From [Clostridium] symbiosum (lineage in GTDB: Bacteria > Bacillota > Clostridia > Lachnospirales > Lachnospiraceae), in the NCBI GenBank assembly GCA_036419695.1, contig CP143946.1:5140001-5204000 (forward strand): a stretch of 64,000 nucleotides of DNA, in the 5' to 3' direction. Position numbers and translations under genes: made by a program. Below the pieces are notes generated by a model, which had not been told where the DNA came from, did no database searches, and was given only the letters and a program-made list of their open reading frames with translations. Position 1 is the stretch's first letter. The number at the start of each line of letters is the position of its first letter. Shown here one piece after another: positions 26,743-34,744 of this stretch.

Positions 26743-27621
26743 ATGAAAGTTTTAATGGCTGAAGTTAATATCAGCGAAGGCAAGGATCTGGATCTGGTCG
26801 AGCAGGTTAAAGCCGCTCTTCTGGACGGAGAAGAAGTTGATGTAATGGACATCAACTCCAATGCAAACCACAACCGTACCGTATTTACCTACAAGGGAAG
26901 CCCTGAGGCTGTTTTAGCCGGCACAAAACGCCTGGCAACAAAGGCAATCGAGCTGATCGACATGACAAAACACATCGGAAGCCATCCACGTATCGGCGCT
27001 GTTGACGTTGTTCCATTTATCCCTGTAAAAGATGTATCGATCGACGAGGCTCTGGTTGTTGCAAGAGCATTCGGAAAATACCTGGGTGACGAACTGGGCG
27101 TTCCGGTATATTACTACGAAGACGCAGCTACCTGCGAAGAGAGAAAGAACCTGGTACGCATCCGTAAGGGCGAATATGAGGCTCTCTGTGAGCGTATGAA
27201 AGATCCCGCATGGGTTCCGGATGAAGGACCTAAGGACTTCAATGCCAAGAGCGGCGCTACCGTTACCGGCGTACGTTTCCCGCTTGTAGCTTTCAACGTA
27301 AACTTAAAAACAGCTGATATCGCTATCGCAAAACAGATTGTAAAAGCGGTCAGAGGCGCTGCCGGCGGATATCAGAACGTACGCGCCATCGCCCTTCCTC
27401 TGGAAGAGCGCGGAATCGTTCAGGTTTCCATGAACCTGACAAACTATGAGAAGACACCAATCCACCGCGTATTTGAGACCATCAAATCCGAGGCATCCCA
27501 GTACGGCATCCTGGTTGAGGACTGCGAGCTGGTAGGACCGGTTCCTGTTTACGCTCTGGAAGAAGTTCTTAAGTTCTATCTGAGAACACATACCTTCTCA
27601 ATGGATCAGTTATATTTCTAA
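26743..27621 (+). CDS. ftcD: Glutamate formimidoyltransferase
   Basis: 292 residues from the ATG at 26743, which has an AGGAGG site; an upstream start at 26695 does not. The N-terminal VNISEGKDLDLVEQV and GSHPRIGAVDVVPFIPV segments match the transferase half of FTCD. It moves the formimino group of formiminoglutamate to tetrahydrofolate, releasing glutamate. Last gene of the hut operon, followed by a terminator. With HutH, HutU, HutI and FchA it completes histidine to glutamate. Confidence 0.92.
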   Translation: MKVLMAEVNISEGKDLDLVEQVKAALLDGEEVDVMDINSNANHNRTVFTYKGSPEAVLAGTKRLATKAIELIDMTKHIGSHPRIGAVDVVPFIPVKDVSIDEALVVARAFGKYLGDELGVPVYYYEDAATCEERKNLVRIRKGEYEALCERMKDPAWVPDEGPKDFNAKSGATVTGVRFPLVAFNVNLKTADIAIAKQIVKAVRGAAGGYQNVRAIALPLEERGIVQVSMNLTNYEKTPIHRVFETIKSEASQYGILVEDCELVGPVPVYALEEVLKFYLRTHTFSMDQLYF

Positions 27622-27700
27622 AAACCCTCTTTGGTGATAAATACAATGCGGCGTACCGGGAGCCGGAAAGCTGCAGTTCTTTAAAATGGTGATTATATAT

Positions 27701-27738
27701 GGGGAGAGAAATTGTGATAGGTTTCTCTCCCCGTTTTG
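27701..27738 (+). terminator. Terminator of the hutU-ftcD operon
   Basis: GGGGAGAGAAA / TTTCTCTCCCC stem with a short T-run (GTTTTGTG). Confidence 0.75.
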
Positions 27739-27759
27739 TGTGGGGAAAAATGAGGGCTG

Positions 27760-28025
27760 TTTACAGGAGGGGGACAGGCGGGGGGAGTTTGTTGGCGGGT
27801 CTTCAGTCCTGGGAAGGGTATCGGCAGGGGGAATCAGGGCTGAAAATATTCCTCCGGGGACTCGCTTCCGCTTGTGGAATGCACAACGGTGCTAAACTCG
27901 TGGAATACCTCGTTAAGCGCCGGCGGATTCCAAGGTCCCCTGCGGAATGTTTTCACCCTTCTTCCCCCCGGGCAGCGTGTCGGCGGGACTGAAGACCAGG
28001 GAAGGGATCGGCCCGCCCTGTTCCT
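27760..28025. repeat. Long inverted-repeat element, copy 4 (partial, diverged)
   Basis: Contains GGGTCTTCAGTCCTGGG near 27798 and GGGACTGAAGACC near 27984, the inner inverted words of the family. Between them are decayed equivalents of the GCTTGCG...GGAGTGCA segment (here CGCTTCCGCTTGTGGAATGCACAACGG). Only one half of the element is present. It lies between the hut operon and the convergent 284-residue gene. A short reading frame across it is not conserved. Confidence 0.6.
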
Positions 28026-28060
28026 GAAACGGCTGGCTGCCTCGTTTTTCCGGGGGAGAT

Positions 28061-28915
28061 TTAAATCTGGAAGAGTGATTCCAGATTTTTGTGTTTTATG
28101 GCGTTTTCTATGCTGTGGGCGTAGAGGGTGGGGGTCTGGCGGAACCATTCTGTGTTTTCTGTCAGGGCCAGGATGTAGGGTTGTAGTTTGGCGGCTATTT
28201 GGACGGTGGTGCAGTTTTCGAAGTAGTTTTCCAGGAGGCAGAGGCCGTCCCGGCCTACTTCCAGGGTCTGGACCGGTTTTTGGGCAATCAGGCAGCCTGC
28301 GGCGTTCAGGAGGACCGGTTCGCACAGGTTGTCCAGATAGAGGGATTCGTATTCGCCGTAGAGCGAATGCATCAGGTTTATGATCTCCTGTCTGCCGAAG
28401 TGGGCCATGAATTGCTTTTCCGACCATATACCTTTCAGGTATTCGTAGATTAAATCGATTCCGCAGAGTGTGTGCTCTCCTCTTTTGATGGCGTTGCCTC
28501 CTATGACGGGATAGTCCAGGGTCAGGATATGATCCTGAGGACAGTATTTGGCGTCATATTTTACGAAGAATCCGGGGATTCCTCTGGTTATCGTGTCTCT
28601 GTAATTGATGCAGCCGTAGTCTTCGAAACCGCCGATCAACATTCCGTAGATTCCCCTTGCACGGTTCACCTTGCCCAATACGGCTTTGTAGCCTCTTGCA
28701 TAAGAGGCTGCGGCATCCAATATTCCCTGTTCTGCGGGCATCTGTCTTCCCGGGAGCGCGGATTCTTCCCGGTATTTGTCTTCCCTGATGCAGTATAGGA
28801 CCGCCTCCATCAGTCTTCCCGCTGTTTCGTACGTAATTGAACTCATATCTTTTGACGTGTACTGTTCGGTCAGTTGTTTCGTCAGCTCCAGAAGCTGCGC
28901 CATCTCATATTCCAT
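28061..28915 (-). CDS. Uncharacterised protein, possibly DUF6179
   Basis: 284 residues, mostly helical, no signal peptide or membrane segment, many Tyr, Cys and Leu. AAAGGAG precedes the start. It follows a 180-residue gene on the same strand by 82 bases. From memory this pair resembles the DUF6179/DUF6323 pair of clostridia, but that needs checking. Nothing in the sequence points to a catalytic site. The location between hutU-ftcD and the regulator/hutH suggests, but does not show, a link to histidine use. Confidence 0.6.
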   Translation of the reverse strand: MEYEMAQLLELTKQLTEQYTSKDMSSITYETAGRLMEAVLYCIREDKYREESALPGRQMPAEQGILDAAASYARGYKAVLGKVNRARGIYGMLIGGFEDYGCINYRDTITRGIPGFFVKYDAKYCPQDHILTLDYPVIGGNAIKRGEHTLCGIDLIYEYLKGIWSEKQFMAHFGRQEIINLMHSLYGEYESLYLDNLCEPVLLNAAGCLIAQKPVQTLEVGRDGLCLLENYFENCTTVQIAAKLQPYILALTENTEWFRQTPTLYAHSIENAIKHKNLESLFQI

Positions 28916-28997
28916 ACCATACTCCTTTCGTGTTACTCGTTACAGTCCAGCCTTCGGCCAAACTGCAACAAAATTAACCATGGCAGAACCGCTGCCA

Positions 28998-29540
28998 TTA
29001 CTCCCAGAACTGTTCTTTTAAAACTTTCATATACAGTTCGTTGTCCCATCTCTGTTCTGAAGAAAGAGCCTCATACTCTCCTTTCCCCTGTGTGCTCCGA
29101 AATCCGGTATATCCGGCTCTCACCGACGCGGCGAAACGTTCCAGGCAGGTTCCGCCCAGATATTCCAGATCGCCGTAACAGACGCCCTCAAACTGCTCTT
29201 TCATGAATGTCAGAAGTTCGTCGTCACTGAGTTGGTCGCCCGATTCGTTCCTGAATTCGTAGAACAGTTCCTGCAGCTCCTCCAAAGTTTCCAGGTAATT
29301 GTCGCTGTTTATATACTCGGAATCGCAGAATGTATATACCAGCTTATCCAGCATTCCCCTGCCAAACTCCACACGGCGGTATTTCTTCAGACTGTCATTG
29401 CGGCTTGCCACCAGCTCCGCCGCCTCCTCTCTGGTCAGAGTCAGGCCGTACTCCCCTGTCTTTTCACTGCATGCCAGAAGTCCGGCAATCTCTTCCTCCG
29501 CGTTCTTAAGCTGCATTACCTCAAAAATCCGTTCCTCCAT
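28998..29540 (-). CDS. Uncharacterised protein, possibly DUF6323
   Basis: 180 residues, acidic and helical, no export signal. LTLTREEAAELVASRNDSLKKYRRVEFG is the most distinctive region. Strong ribosome site (AGGGGGACAT then ATG) and a good promoter. It is first in a two-gene unit with the following 284-residue gene. Function unknown; the DUF name is a memory-based suggestion. Confidence 0.62.
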   Translation of the reverse strand: MEERIFEVMQLKNAEEEIAGLLACSEKTGEYGLTLTREEAAELVASRNDSLKKYRRVEFGRGMLDKLVYTFCDSEYINSDNYLETLEELQELFYEFRNESGDQLSDDELLTFMKEQFEGVCYGDLEYLGGTCLERFAASVRAGYTGFRSTQGKGEYEALSSEQRWDNELYMKVLKEQFWE

Positions 29541-29624
29541 ATGTCCCCCTTTCCTCTTCTCTTAACGGTTCCAGATTTGGCTCTCTTTTTGGTCCGGATC
29601 TGGCAAAATGTATTGTAGCTGCTC

Positions 29625-29653
29625 ATTATACGCCCGGTGCAGATGCATTACAA
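29625..29653 (-). promoter_or_regulatory. Promoter of the DUF6323/DUF6179-like pair
   Basis: Minus strand: TTGTAA (29653-29648), 17 bases, TATAAT (29630-29625). No SARP-type box is present, so this unit is not part of the predicted regulon. Confidence 0.65.
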
Positions 29654-29691
29654 GTCTTGAAAAAAAGGCGTTTTTGTGGTATTATAGTACT

Positions 29692-29752
29692 AGAAAAAAG
29701 AGGAAATCCAGTTAGACCATTGCCTGGTCAGACTGAATTTCCTCTTTTTTCT
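29692..29752. terminator. Long terminator downstream of the SARP-type regulator
   Basis: GAAAAAAGAGGAAAT and ATTTCCTCTTTTTTC form a long stem with a further inner pairing (GACCA/TGGTC). A/T tracts on both sides allow either direction. It separates the regulator gene from the promoter of the next unit. Confidence 0.85.
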
Positions 29753-29804
29753 ATTTTTTAGATGATTCTGTTTTTACAATGCCGGGTATATCCGGCCGGT
29801 ATGG

Positions 29805-32720
29805 TTATACCGTTTTAACTTTCTTTGCCGGAATCTTCGGCGGTTCCGGAACGTCCAAAGCCGGTATTTCTTTCAGTTGGTCGTAAACGGTCTGCAGCAT
29901 AAGCAGTGTATTCGGGCTGTAGTCTTTGTCTGTATATTTACATGCCGACTTATAACGAACCAGCGCACTCTTTGTTTTGCCCAGTTTCAGTTCCAGCAGC
30001 GCAGAGTATGCCTCTTCTTTCGCGCGTCCCCACTGGATGGAAAGATTCTGGAAACATCCCCTGGCCTTGTCGAAGTATTCAGAGGCCTTGTCATAATTAT
30101 CCATTCTGTACAGGATGATTCCCATATTGGTAAACGACATTCCCAGTCCTGCCGTCGGGGGCGCCGCATGGCTGAAGGAGAGGGCTTTGCTGATATAGGT
30201 ATGTGCGTTTTCCCAGTCTTCCAGCTTCATATAGATTTCACCGCGGTAATTATAGCAGGCGATCAGTCCCGCCATACAGGACGGATCCATCTGAAGTCTT
30301 TCCAGTTTTGGAATCAGGGTTTCCAGAAGCTCGGCCGCCTTATCGTACTGCTGGGTTTTGCTGTAGTACAGCGCGGTGAGGCGCTGTATCATATAGGATG
30401 TGGACTCCGGATAATGGTATTCATCCAGAAGCTCCGAACAGTACCCGACATATTCCTTCATCATATCCAAGTCATATACCTGAATCGCATAATAAATCAT
30501 CTGAAGATAGCTGTCCATCAGATATCTGGAACTTTTTAGTATCTTGGCCGCCTCAATACAGGCATTCATATTGCGGAGGCCATACTGGTAGTCTCCGCTC
30601 GAAAGATCATACCTTCCAATCAGATATTCCACCTTCATACGGAGTTCCTGGTATTTCTGATCCCGGTTCGGCAATGCCCTGATTTCCTCCGCCAGAGGAA
30701 TCAGCACGTTTTCACTGGAATCCAGATCCGGGAAGAAGAATTTGTCGGTGAAGCTGGATGACATCACCGGATAGATCTCCTGGGTGCCGGAGAAAAACTC
30801 TTTAAAGTATTCCAGCTTGTACTCGTATTTTTTGTACAAGTCTTTTGCATTTTCGAAATGGTAGATCAGTTCCGGCATCAGGGTGATATCCCCTGTCTCC
30901 TTATATTTCTGCTCGTAATATCCGGCAACCTGCCTGTGGTAAATCTGCTTTCTGCCCGCCGAAATCTTCGACTGGACATAGTTGTGGATCAGGCTGTGGG
31001 TAAACTGATAGGTAATAGCCGACGTTTCCACCTTCTCATAGATAATCTGGCGCGCCAGAAGACCTTCCAGAAGATCGTAGATCCGGAGTTCTGCTTCGGG
31101 ATACAGAATTTGAATATCTTCTATCGTCACTTCATGGTAGAAAACAGACATCACATTAAGCAGATTCTGCTCCTCGTCCGTCAGCCTCATCAAACGGCTC
31201 TGGATGATGCTGACCATCTTGGAAGTCAGCGGATTATCCGTCATCATACCCCCGTCATTATCCTTCAATATCTTGAGCAGCTCGGTCAGGAACAGTGCAT
31301 TTCCATCCGTATACTCATATATTTTATCAAGTTTATCCGGATCTCCCAGAAGCTCATGGGCCTGCGCCTCAATCAGCTCTCTCGTCTCCTCCAGGGTAAA
31401 CCGTTTTAATTTCAGTTCCCGGATCAGGCCCTCCCTCATGAGGGAAACTTCCATATCCTGAATCTCTTTCCCCGTCTCCAGCCTGCTGGCCGCTACAATA
31501 AAAATTGGGCAGTCCCTAAGATGGAACAGCATATTGTTCAGAAGCTGGATACTCGAAGAATCCATCCACTGGATATCATCCAGGAAAATAATAATCTCCG
31601 AGTTGCCGAAATCCCGGCAGAAGGTCCGGAGCATATCTTCCATATGTATTCCGTACTGGGTGGCGAAAATTCTGTAATCCGTCACCTCTTTGGAAATAAA
31701 ATATTCCAGAGTCTTCAAATCCTTGCGCTGCTTTAAGCAGAATTCCCGCACCTGGTTTAAAATATCGTTCCAAGGTTTCAGATACAGATCCGACTCCGAC
31801 GGACAGCAGCAGTAAGAAAATACGGTATGGTTTTCCTCCTCCAGAAGCATACGCAGCTGCCCCATCAGGGCCGTCTTCCCAACTCCGGCCTCTCCCGAGA
31901 TGAGAACAAAATTCTCTCCGGAATCCTTGCCCCTCACCCTGTGTTTCTGAATACTCTCATATATTCCGTACAGTTCCTTCTGGCGTCCCATGAAAAGCTG
32001 CTGTTCCTTCACCGGATGCTCTGCAATCTTCTTACGCAGCTTGAGAATCTTATCCATCAGAGCCTTTGTTTCCGCCTCCGGCTCTTCCTCCAGATCCTGC
32101 TTAAGCGCCAGTGCAAACTTCTGGTACAGGGATATTGCCGAGGAATACTCCCCCTCCCCCATCAGGAATGTCAGCATCTTTCTGTAAAAGCTTTCATCCA
32201 GAAACAAAACTTCAACCAGCTTTCCCGCATAGCGGAGCGCCTCTGAAGTATCGCCGTCGTGAATGGCCTGCTCTGCTTTATGCTCAGCTGCTTTAATATA
32301 ATGTTCCTTCAGCTCTCTTCTATAATCATCCATCCAGTTCTCAAATTCCAGACAGTTCTTTACATAGAAGAAGCTCATAAACTCCCCGTCATAATGTTCC
32401 AGAATATTCGCCCTGGCCTCGTCCACATCCACTTTTATATGAAGTTCCGGATTCAGCGAAATAAAGACATTGCCGTCCATGCTGATAATATCCGGGCCTA
32501 CAATCTTTTTGATATGGTACAGCGCATCCCTCAGATTTTTCCTGGCGCTGGTCTCATCGCAATCCGCCCAGAAAATCCCGATCACTTCATCCCTCGTTAT
32601 TCTTTTTCTTACACATATGTAATAGAATAGGCCTTCGACTTTCCTGTATGGAAATACTTTCTTCTCTCCATCCACCATCACTGATGGTGTGTTCATTAAT
32701 ACTACAGTAACGTCCTTCAT
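29805..32720 (-). CDS. SARP/AfsR-type regulator: winged helix, BTAD, STAND ATPase, TPR
   Basis: 971 residues from the ATG at 32718-32720, which has GGGAGGG 8 bases upstream; a TTG six codons earlier is less likely. Order: N-terminal winged-helix domain (1-95, ARKNLRDALYHIKKIVG), bacterial transcriptional activation domain (about 95-245), ATPase with Walker A GEAGVGKT (276-283) and Walker B IIIFLDDIQWMDSSS, helical region, then TPR-like repeats to the C-terminus (YNYRGEIYMKLEDWENAHTY). Such proteins use the ATPase/TPR part to sense a signal and bind direct repeats 11 bp apart. The gene diverges from hutH, and matching repeats occur at four promoters here. I infer it activates histidine catabolism. 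Confidence 0.88.
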   Translation of the reverse strand: MKDVTVVLMNTPSVMVDGEKKVFPYRKVEGLFYYICVRKRITRDEVIGIFWADCDETSARKNLRDALYHIKKIVGPDIISMDGNVFISLNPELHIKVDVDEARANILEHYDGEFMSFFYVKNCLEFENWMDDYRRELKEHYIKAAEHKAEQAIHDGDTSEALRYAGKLVEVLFLDESFYRKMLTFLMGEGEYSSAISLYQKFALALKQDLEEEPEAETKALMDKILKLRKKIAEHPVKEQQLFMGRQKELYGIYESIQKHRVRGKDSGENFVLISGEAGVGKTALMGQLRMLLEEENHTVFSYCCCPSESDLYLKPWNDILNQVREFCLKQRKDLKTLEYFISKEVTDYRIFATQYGIHMEDMLRTFCRDFGNSEIIIFLDDIQWMDSSSIQLLNNMLFHLRDCPIFIVAASRLETGKEIQDMEVSLMREGLIRELKLKRFTLEETRELIEAQAHELLGDPDKLDKIYEYTDGNALFLTELLKILKDNDGGMMTDNPLTSKMVSIIQSRLMRLTDEEQNLLNVMSVFYHEVTIEDIQILYPEAELRIYDLLEGLLARQIIYEKVETSAITYQFTHSLIHNYVQSKISAGRKQIYHRQVAGYYEQKYKETGDITLMPELIYHFENAKDLYKKYEYKLEYFKEFFSGTQEIYPVMSSSFTDKFFFPDLDSSENVLIPLAEEIRALPNRDQKYQELRMKVEYLIGRYDLSSGDYQYGLRNMNACIEAAKILKSSRYLMDSYLQMIYYAIQVYDLDMMKEYVGYCSELLDEYHYPESTSYMIQRLTALYYSKTQQYDKAAELLETLIPKLERLQMDPSCMAGLIACYNYRGEIYMKLEDWENAHTYISKALSFSHAAPPTAGLGMSFTNMGIILYRMDNYDKASEYFDKARGCFQNLSIQWGRAKEEAYSALLELKLGKTKSALVRYKSACKYTDKDYSPNTLLMLQTVYDQLKEIPALDVPEPPKIPAKKVKTV

Positions 32721-32763
32721 CAAGTAAGCCCTCCCCAAGTCGTGTCTGAATGTTCCCTATACA

Positions 32764-32792
32764 ATATTAAAGCATATCTCACAAATTCGCAA
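32764..32792 (-). promoter_or_regulatory. Promoter of the SARP-type regulator gene
   Basis: Minus strand: TTGCGA (32792-32787), 17 bases, TAATAT (32769-32764). It lacks the TCGAC direct repeats, so the regulator seems not to control itself through that box. Confidence 0.6.
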
Positions 32793-32896
32793 CAAAACAC
32801 AACTTATTTTTGTAAAGAATTACGAAGTAAAACTTTCCATTAACCGCCTGAATAACGACGATAAAATATTTGCTTCTGTTTTAGAAAAAAATAGAA

Positions 32897-32952
32897 TATA
32901 ATCTAGTACAGGCTCCGGCATCGACAGTTTATCGACAGCCAGGGTGTAGACT
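32897..32952 (+). promoter_or_regulatory. hutH promoter with SARP-type direct repeats
   Basis: TCGACA at 32921 and TCGACAG at 32932 are 11 bases apart. Eight bases later lies TAGACT (32947-32952). This is the same spacing as at livJ, hutU and the transporter operon. A second TATAAT upstream (32897-32902) sits in a 12-base word, ATATAATCTAGT, shared with the livJ promoter, and could be a further start site. Confidence 0.7.
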
Positions 32953-33017
32953 AAAAACATCAAAACAACGAACGGCCGCCAAAGCGGCAAATTATGTGAT
33001 TGGAGGGTTTACATATT

Positions 33018-34541
33018 ATGATTTTTCTGGACGGCAACAGCCTGACAATTGATCAGGTAGTAGAAATTGCCCGCAATAAGGCAGAAGTGGGCTTAAGCGA
33101 AGAGGCCAAAAAAAACATTCAGATCTCCCGTGATATCGTAGAGAAAAACATTGAAGAAAAGAAAGTTATTTACGGACTTAACACCGGTTTTGGTAAATTC
33201 GTAAATGTGGCAATATCTGAAAATGAACTGGACAAACTGCAGTTAAACCTGATCTTATCCGACGCCGTTGGCGTAGGCGATCCATTTAAGCAGGACGTTA
33301 CAAGAGCTATCATGCTGCTGCGTGTAAATGCTCTGGCTAAAGGATTTTCCGGTATCCGTTTATCTACCGTAGAGACTCTGATTGCCATGCTCAACAAGGG
33401 CGTTCATCCTGTTATCCCGGAGAAAGGCTCCGTAGGTTCCAGCGGCGATCTGTGCCCACTGGCTCATATGGTTCTTCCGATGATCGGAGAAGGCGAAGCA
33501 GAATACGAGGGTAAAGTAATGGAAGGCCGCGCAGCAATGGAAGCAGCCGGAATCCCCGTAGTTACATTAAAAGCAAAAGAGGGCCTGGCTTTAATCAACG
33601 GTACCTGCGCTATGCTTGGCGTAGCCAGCCTGGCAATCCATGACGCTGAAATTTTAACAAAGATGGCAGATATCACTTCTGCCCTTACCGTAGATTCCCT
33701 GGAAGGCATTATCGACCCATACGATCCAAGAATCCAGATGGTTCGTCCTCACAAGGGCCAGGTTGATGTTGCCGCCAACATGCTTCAGCTTTTACAGGAC
33801 AGCAAGCTGACAACCAGACAGGGACAGATCCGTGTACAGGATGCTTATTCCTTACGCTGCCTGCCTCAGATTCACGGCGCAAGCCGCCTTGCCCTCGACT
33901 ATGTAAGAGGCGTAATCGAGACAGAGATCAACTCCGTAACAGACAACCCAATTATCTTCCCGGATAACGGCGACATCTTCTCCGGTGGAAACTTCCACGG
34001 ACAGCCTGTTGCTATCGCTATGGATACTCTGGGAATCGCTATGGCAGAGTTTGCAAACGTTGCAGAGCGCAGAATTGAGCGCCTTGTTAACCCGCAGCTC
34101 AGCGGACTTCCTGGCTTCTTATGTGTAGAAGAAGGAATCAACGACGGATTCATGGTTGCACAGTACGCTGCGGCAGCTCTCGTATCCGAGAATAAAGTTC
34201 TGGCTCATCCGGCCAGCGTTGACAGCATCCCGACATCCGCCAACCAGGAAGACCATGTAAGTATGGGTACCATCGCTTCCCGTAAGGCAGCAACCATCAT
34301 CGACCATGCGGAGCATGTACTGGCTATCGAGCTTATCTGTGCCGCACAGGCTGCTGATTTCAAGGGCGCTGACAAACTCGGCAAGGGCACAAAGGCTGTT
34401 TATGACCTGGTACGCAGCGAAGTATCCTTCATGGAAACAGACCGCGCTATCTACAAAGACATGAACAAGATCTTCAAATTATTAAAAGACGGCGAATTTG
34501 TTGAAGCCGCAGAAAAAGCTGTTGGTAAACTGGCTTTATAA
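33018..34541 (+). CDS. hutH: Histidine ammonia-lyase
   Basis: 507 residues from the ATG at 33018 (GGAGGG site). It removes ammonia from L-histidine to give urocanate. Family motifs: YGLNTGFG (Tyr52), GSVGSSGDLCPLAH (the cyclised MIO tripeptide is Ser141-Ser142-Gly143 rather than the usual Ala-Ser-Gly), LINGT, SVDSIPTSANQEDHVSMG and LAIELICAAQ. LNLILSDAVGVG has Asp82 where characterised enzymes have the active-site His (His83 in Pseudomonas putida). It may still be the histidine enzyme given its promoter, but specificity should be tested. It diverges from the regulator gene. Confidence 0.88.
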   Translation: MIFLDGNSLTIDQVVEIARNKAEVGLSEEAKKNIQISRDIVEKNIEEKKVIYGLNTGFGKFVNVAISENELDKLQLNLILSDAVGVGDPFKQDVTRAIMLLRVNALAKGFSGIRLSTVETLIAMLNKGVHPVIPEKGSVGSSGDLCPLAHMVLPMIGEGEAEYEGKVMEGRAAMEAAGIPVVTLKAKEGLALINGTCAMLGVASLAIHDAEILTKMADITSALTVDSLEGIIDPYDPRIQMVRPHKGQVDVAANMLQLLQDSKLTTRQGQIRVQDAYSLRCLPQIHGASRLALDYVRGVIETEINSVTDNPIIFPDNGDIFSGGNFHGQPVAIAMDTLGIAMAEFANVAERRIERLVNPQLSGLPGFLCVEEGINDGFMVAQYAAAALVSENKVLAHPASVDSIPTSANQEDHVSMGTIASRKAATIIDHAEHVLAIELICAAQAADFKGADKLGKGTKAVYDLVRSEVSFMETDRAIYKDMNKIFKLLKDGEFVEAAEKAVGKLAL

Positions 34542-34629
34542 GCCTTTACATTATATTCAACCTATCCTTATTAAGGCTGTCCATGGACCCTCGAATACCG
34601 GGGCAGCCAAACTCACTGAACTTTGAACC

Positions 34630-34684
34630 CATAAAAGCCAGTACCGGCCCTGCGTAACAGCAGCGGCCGGTATTGGCTTTTATG
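34630..34684 (+). terminator. Terminator of hutH
   Basis: Stem CATAAAAGCCAGTACCGGCC / GGCCGGTATTGGCTTTTATG. A weaker hairpin (GGCTG...GGCAGCC, about 34576-34610) precedes it. Confidence 0.75.
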
Positions 34685-34744
34685 GTGGTAACAGTTGTTA
34701 CGGTAGCATGGGACATCCGCGGCACCCCGTATGCAGTATATCGA

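Noticed and set aside
27834..28427. 197-residue minus-strand frame with Pro/Arg-rich sequence
   Set aside because: It overlaps the well-supported 28061-28915 gene in another frame and repeat copy 4.
32721..32738. TTG start six codons before the SARP-type regulator start
   Set aside because: It would place the GGGAGGG ribosome site inside the coding region; the ATG at 32720 is better.
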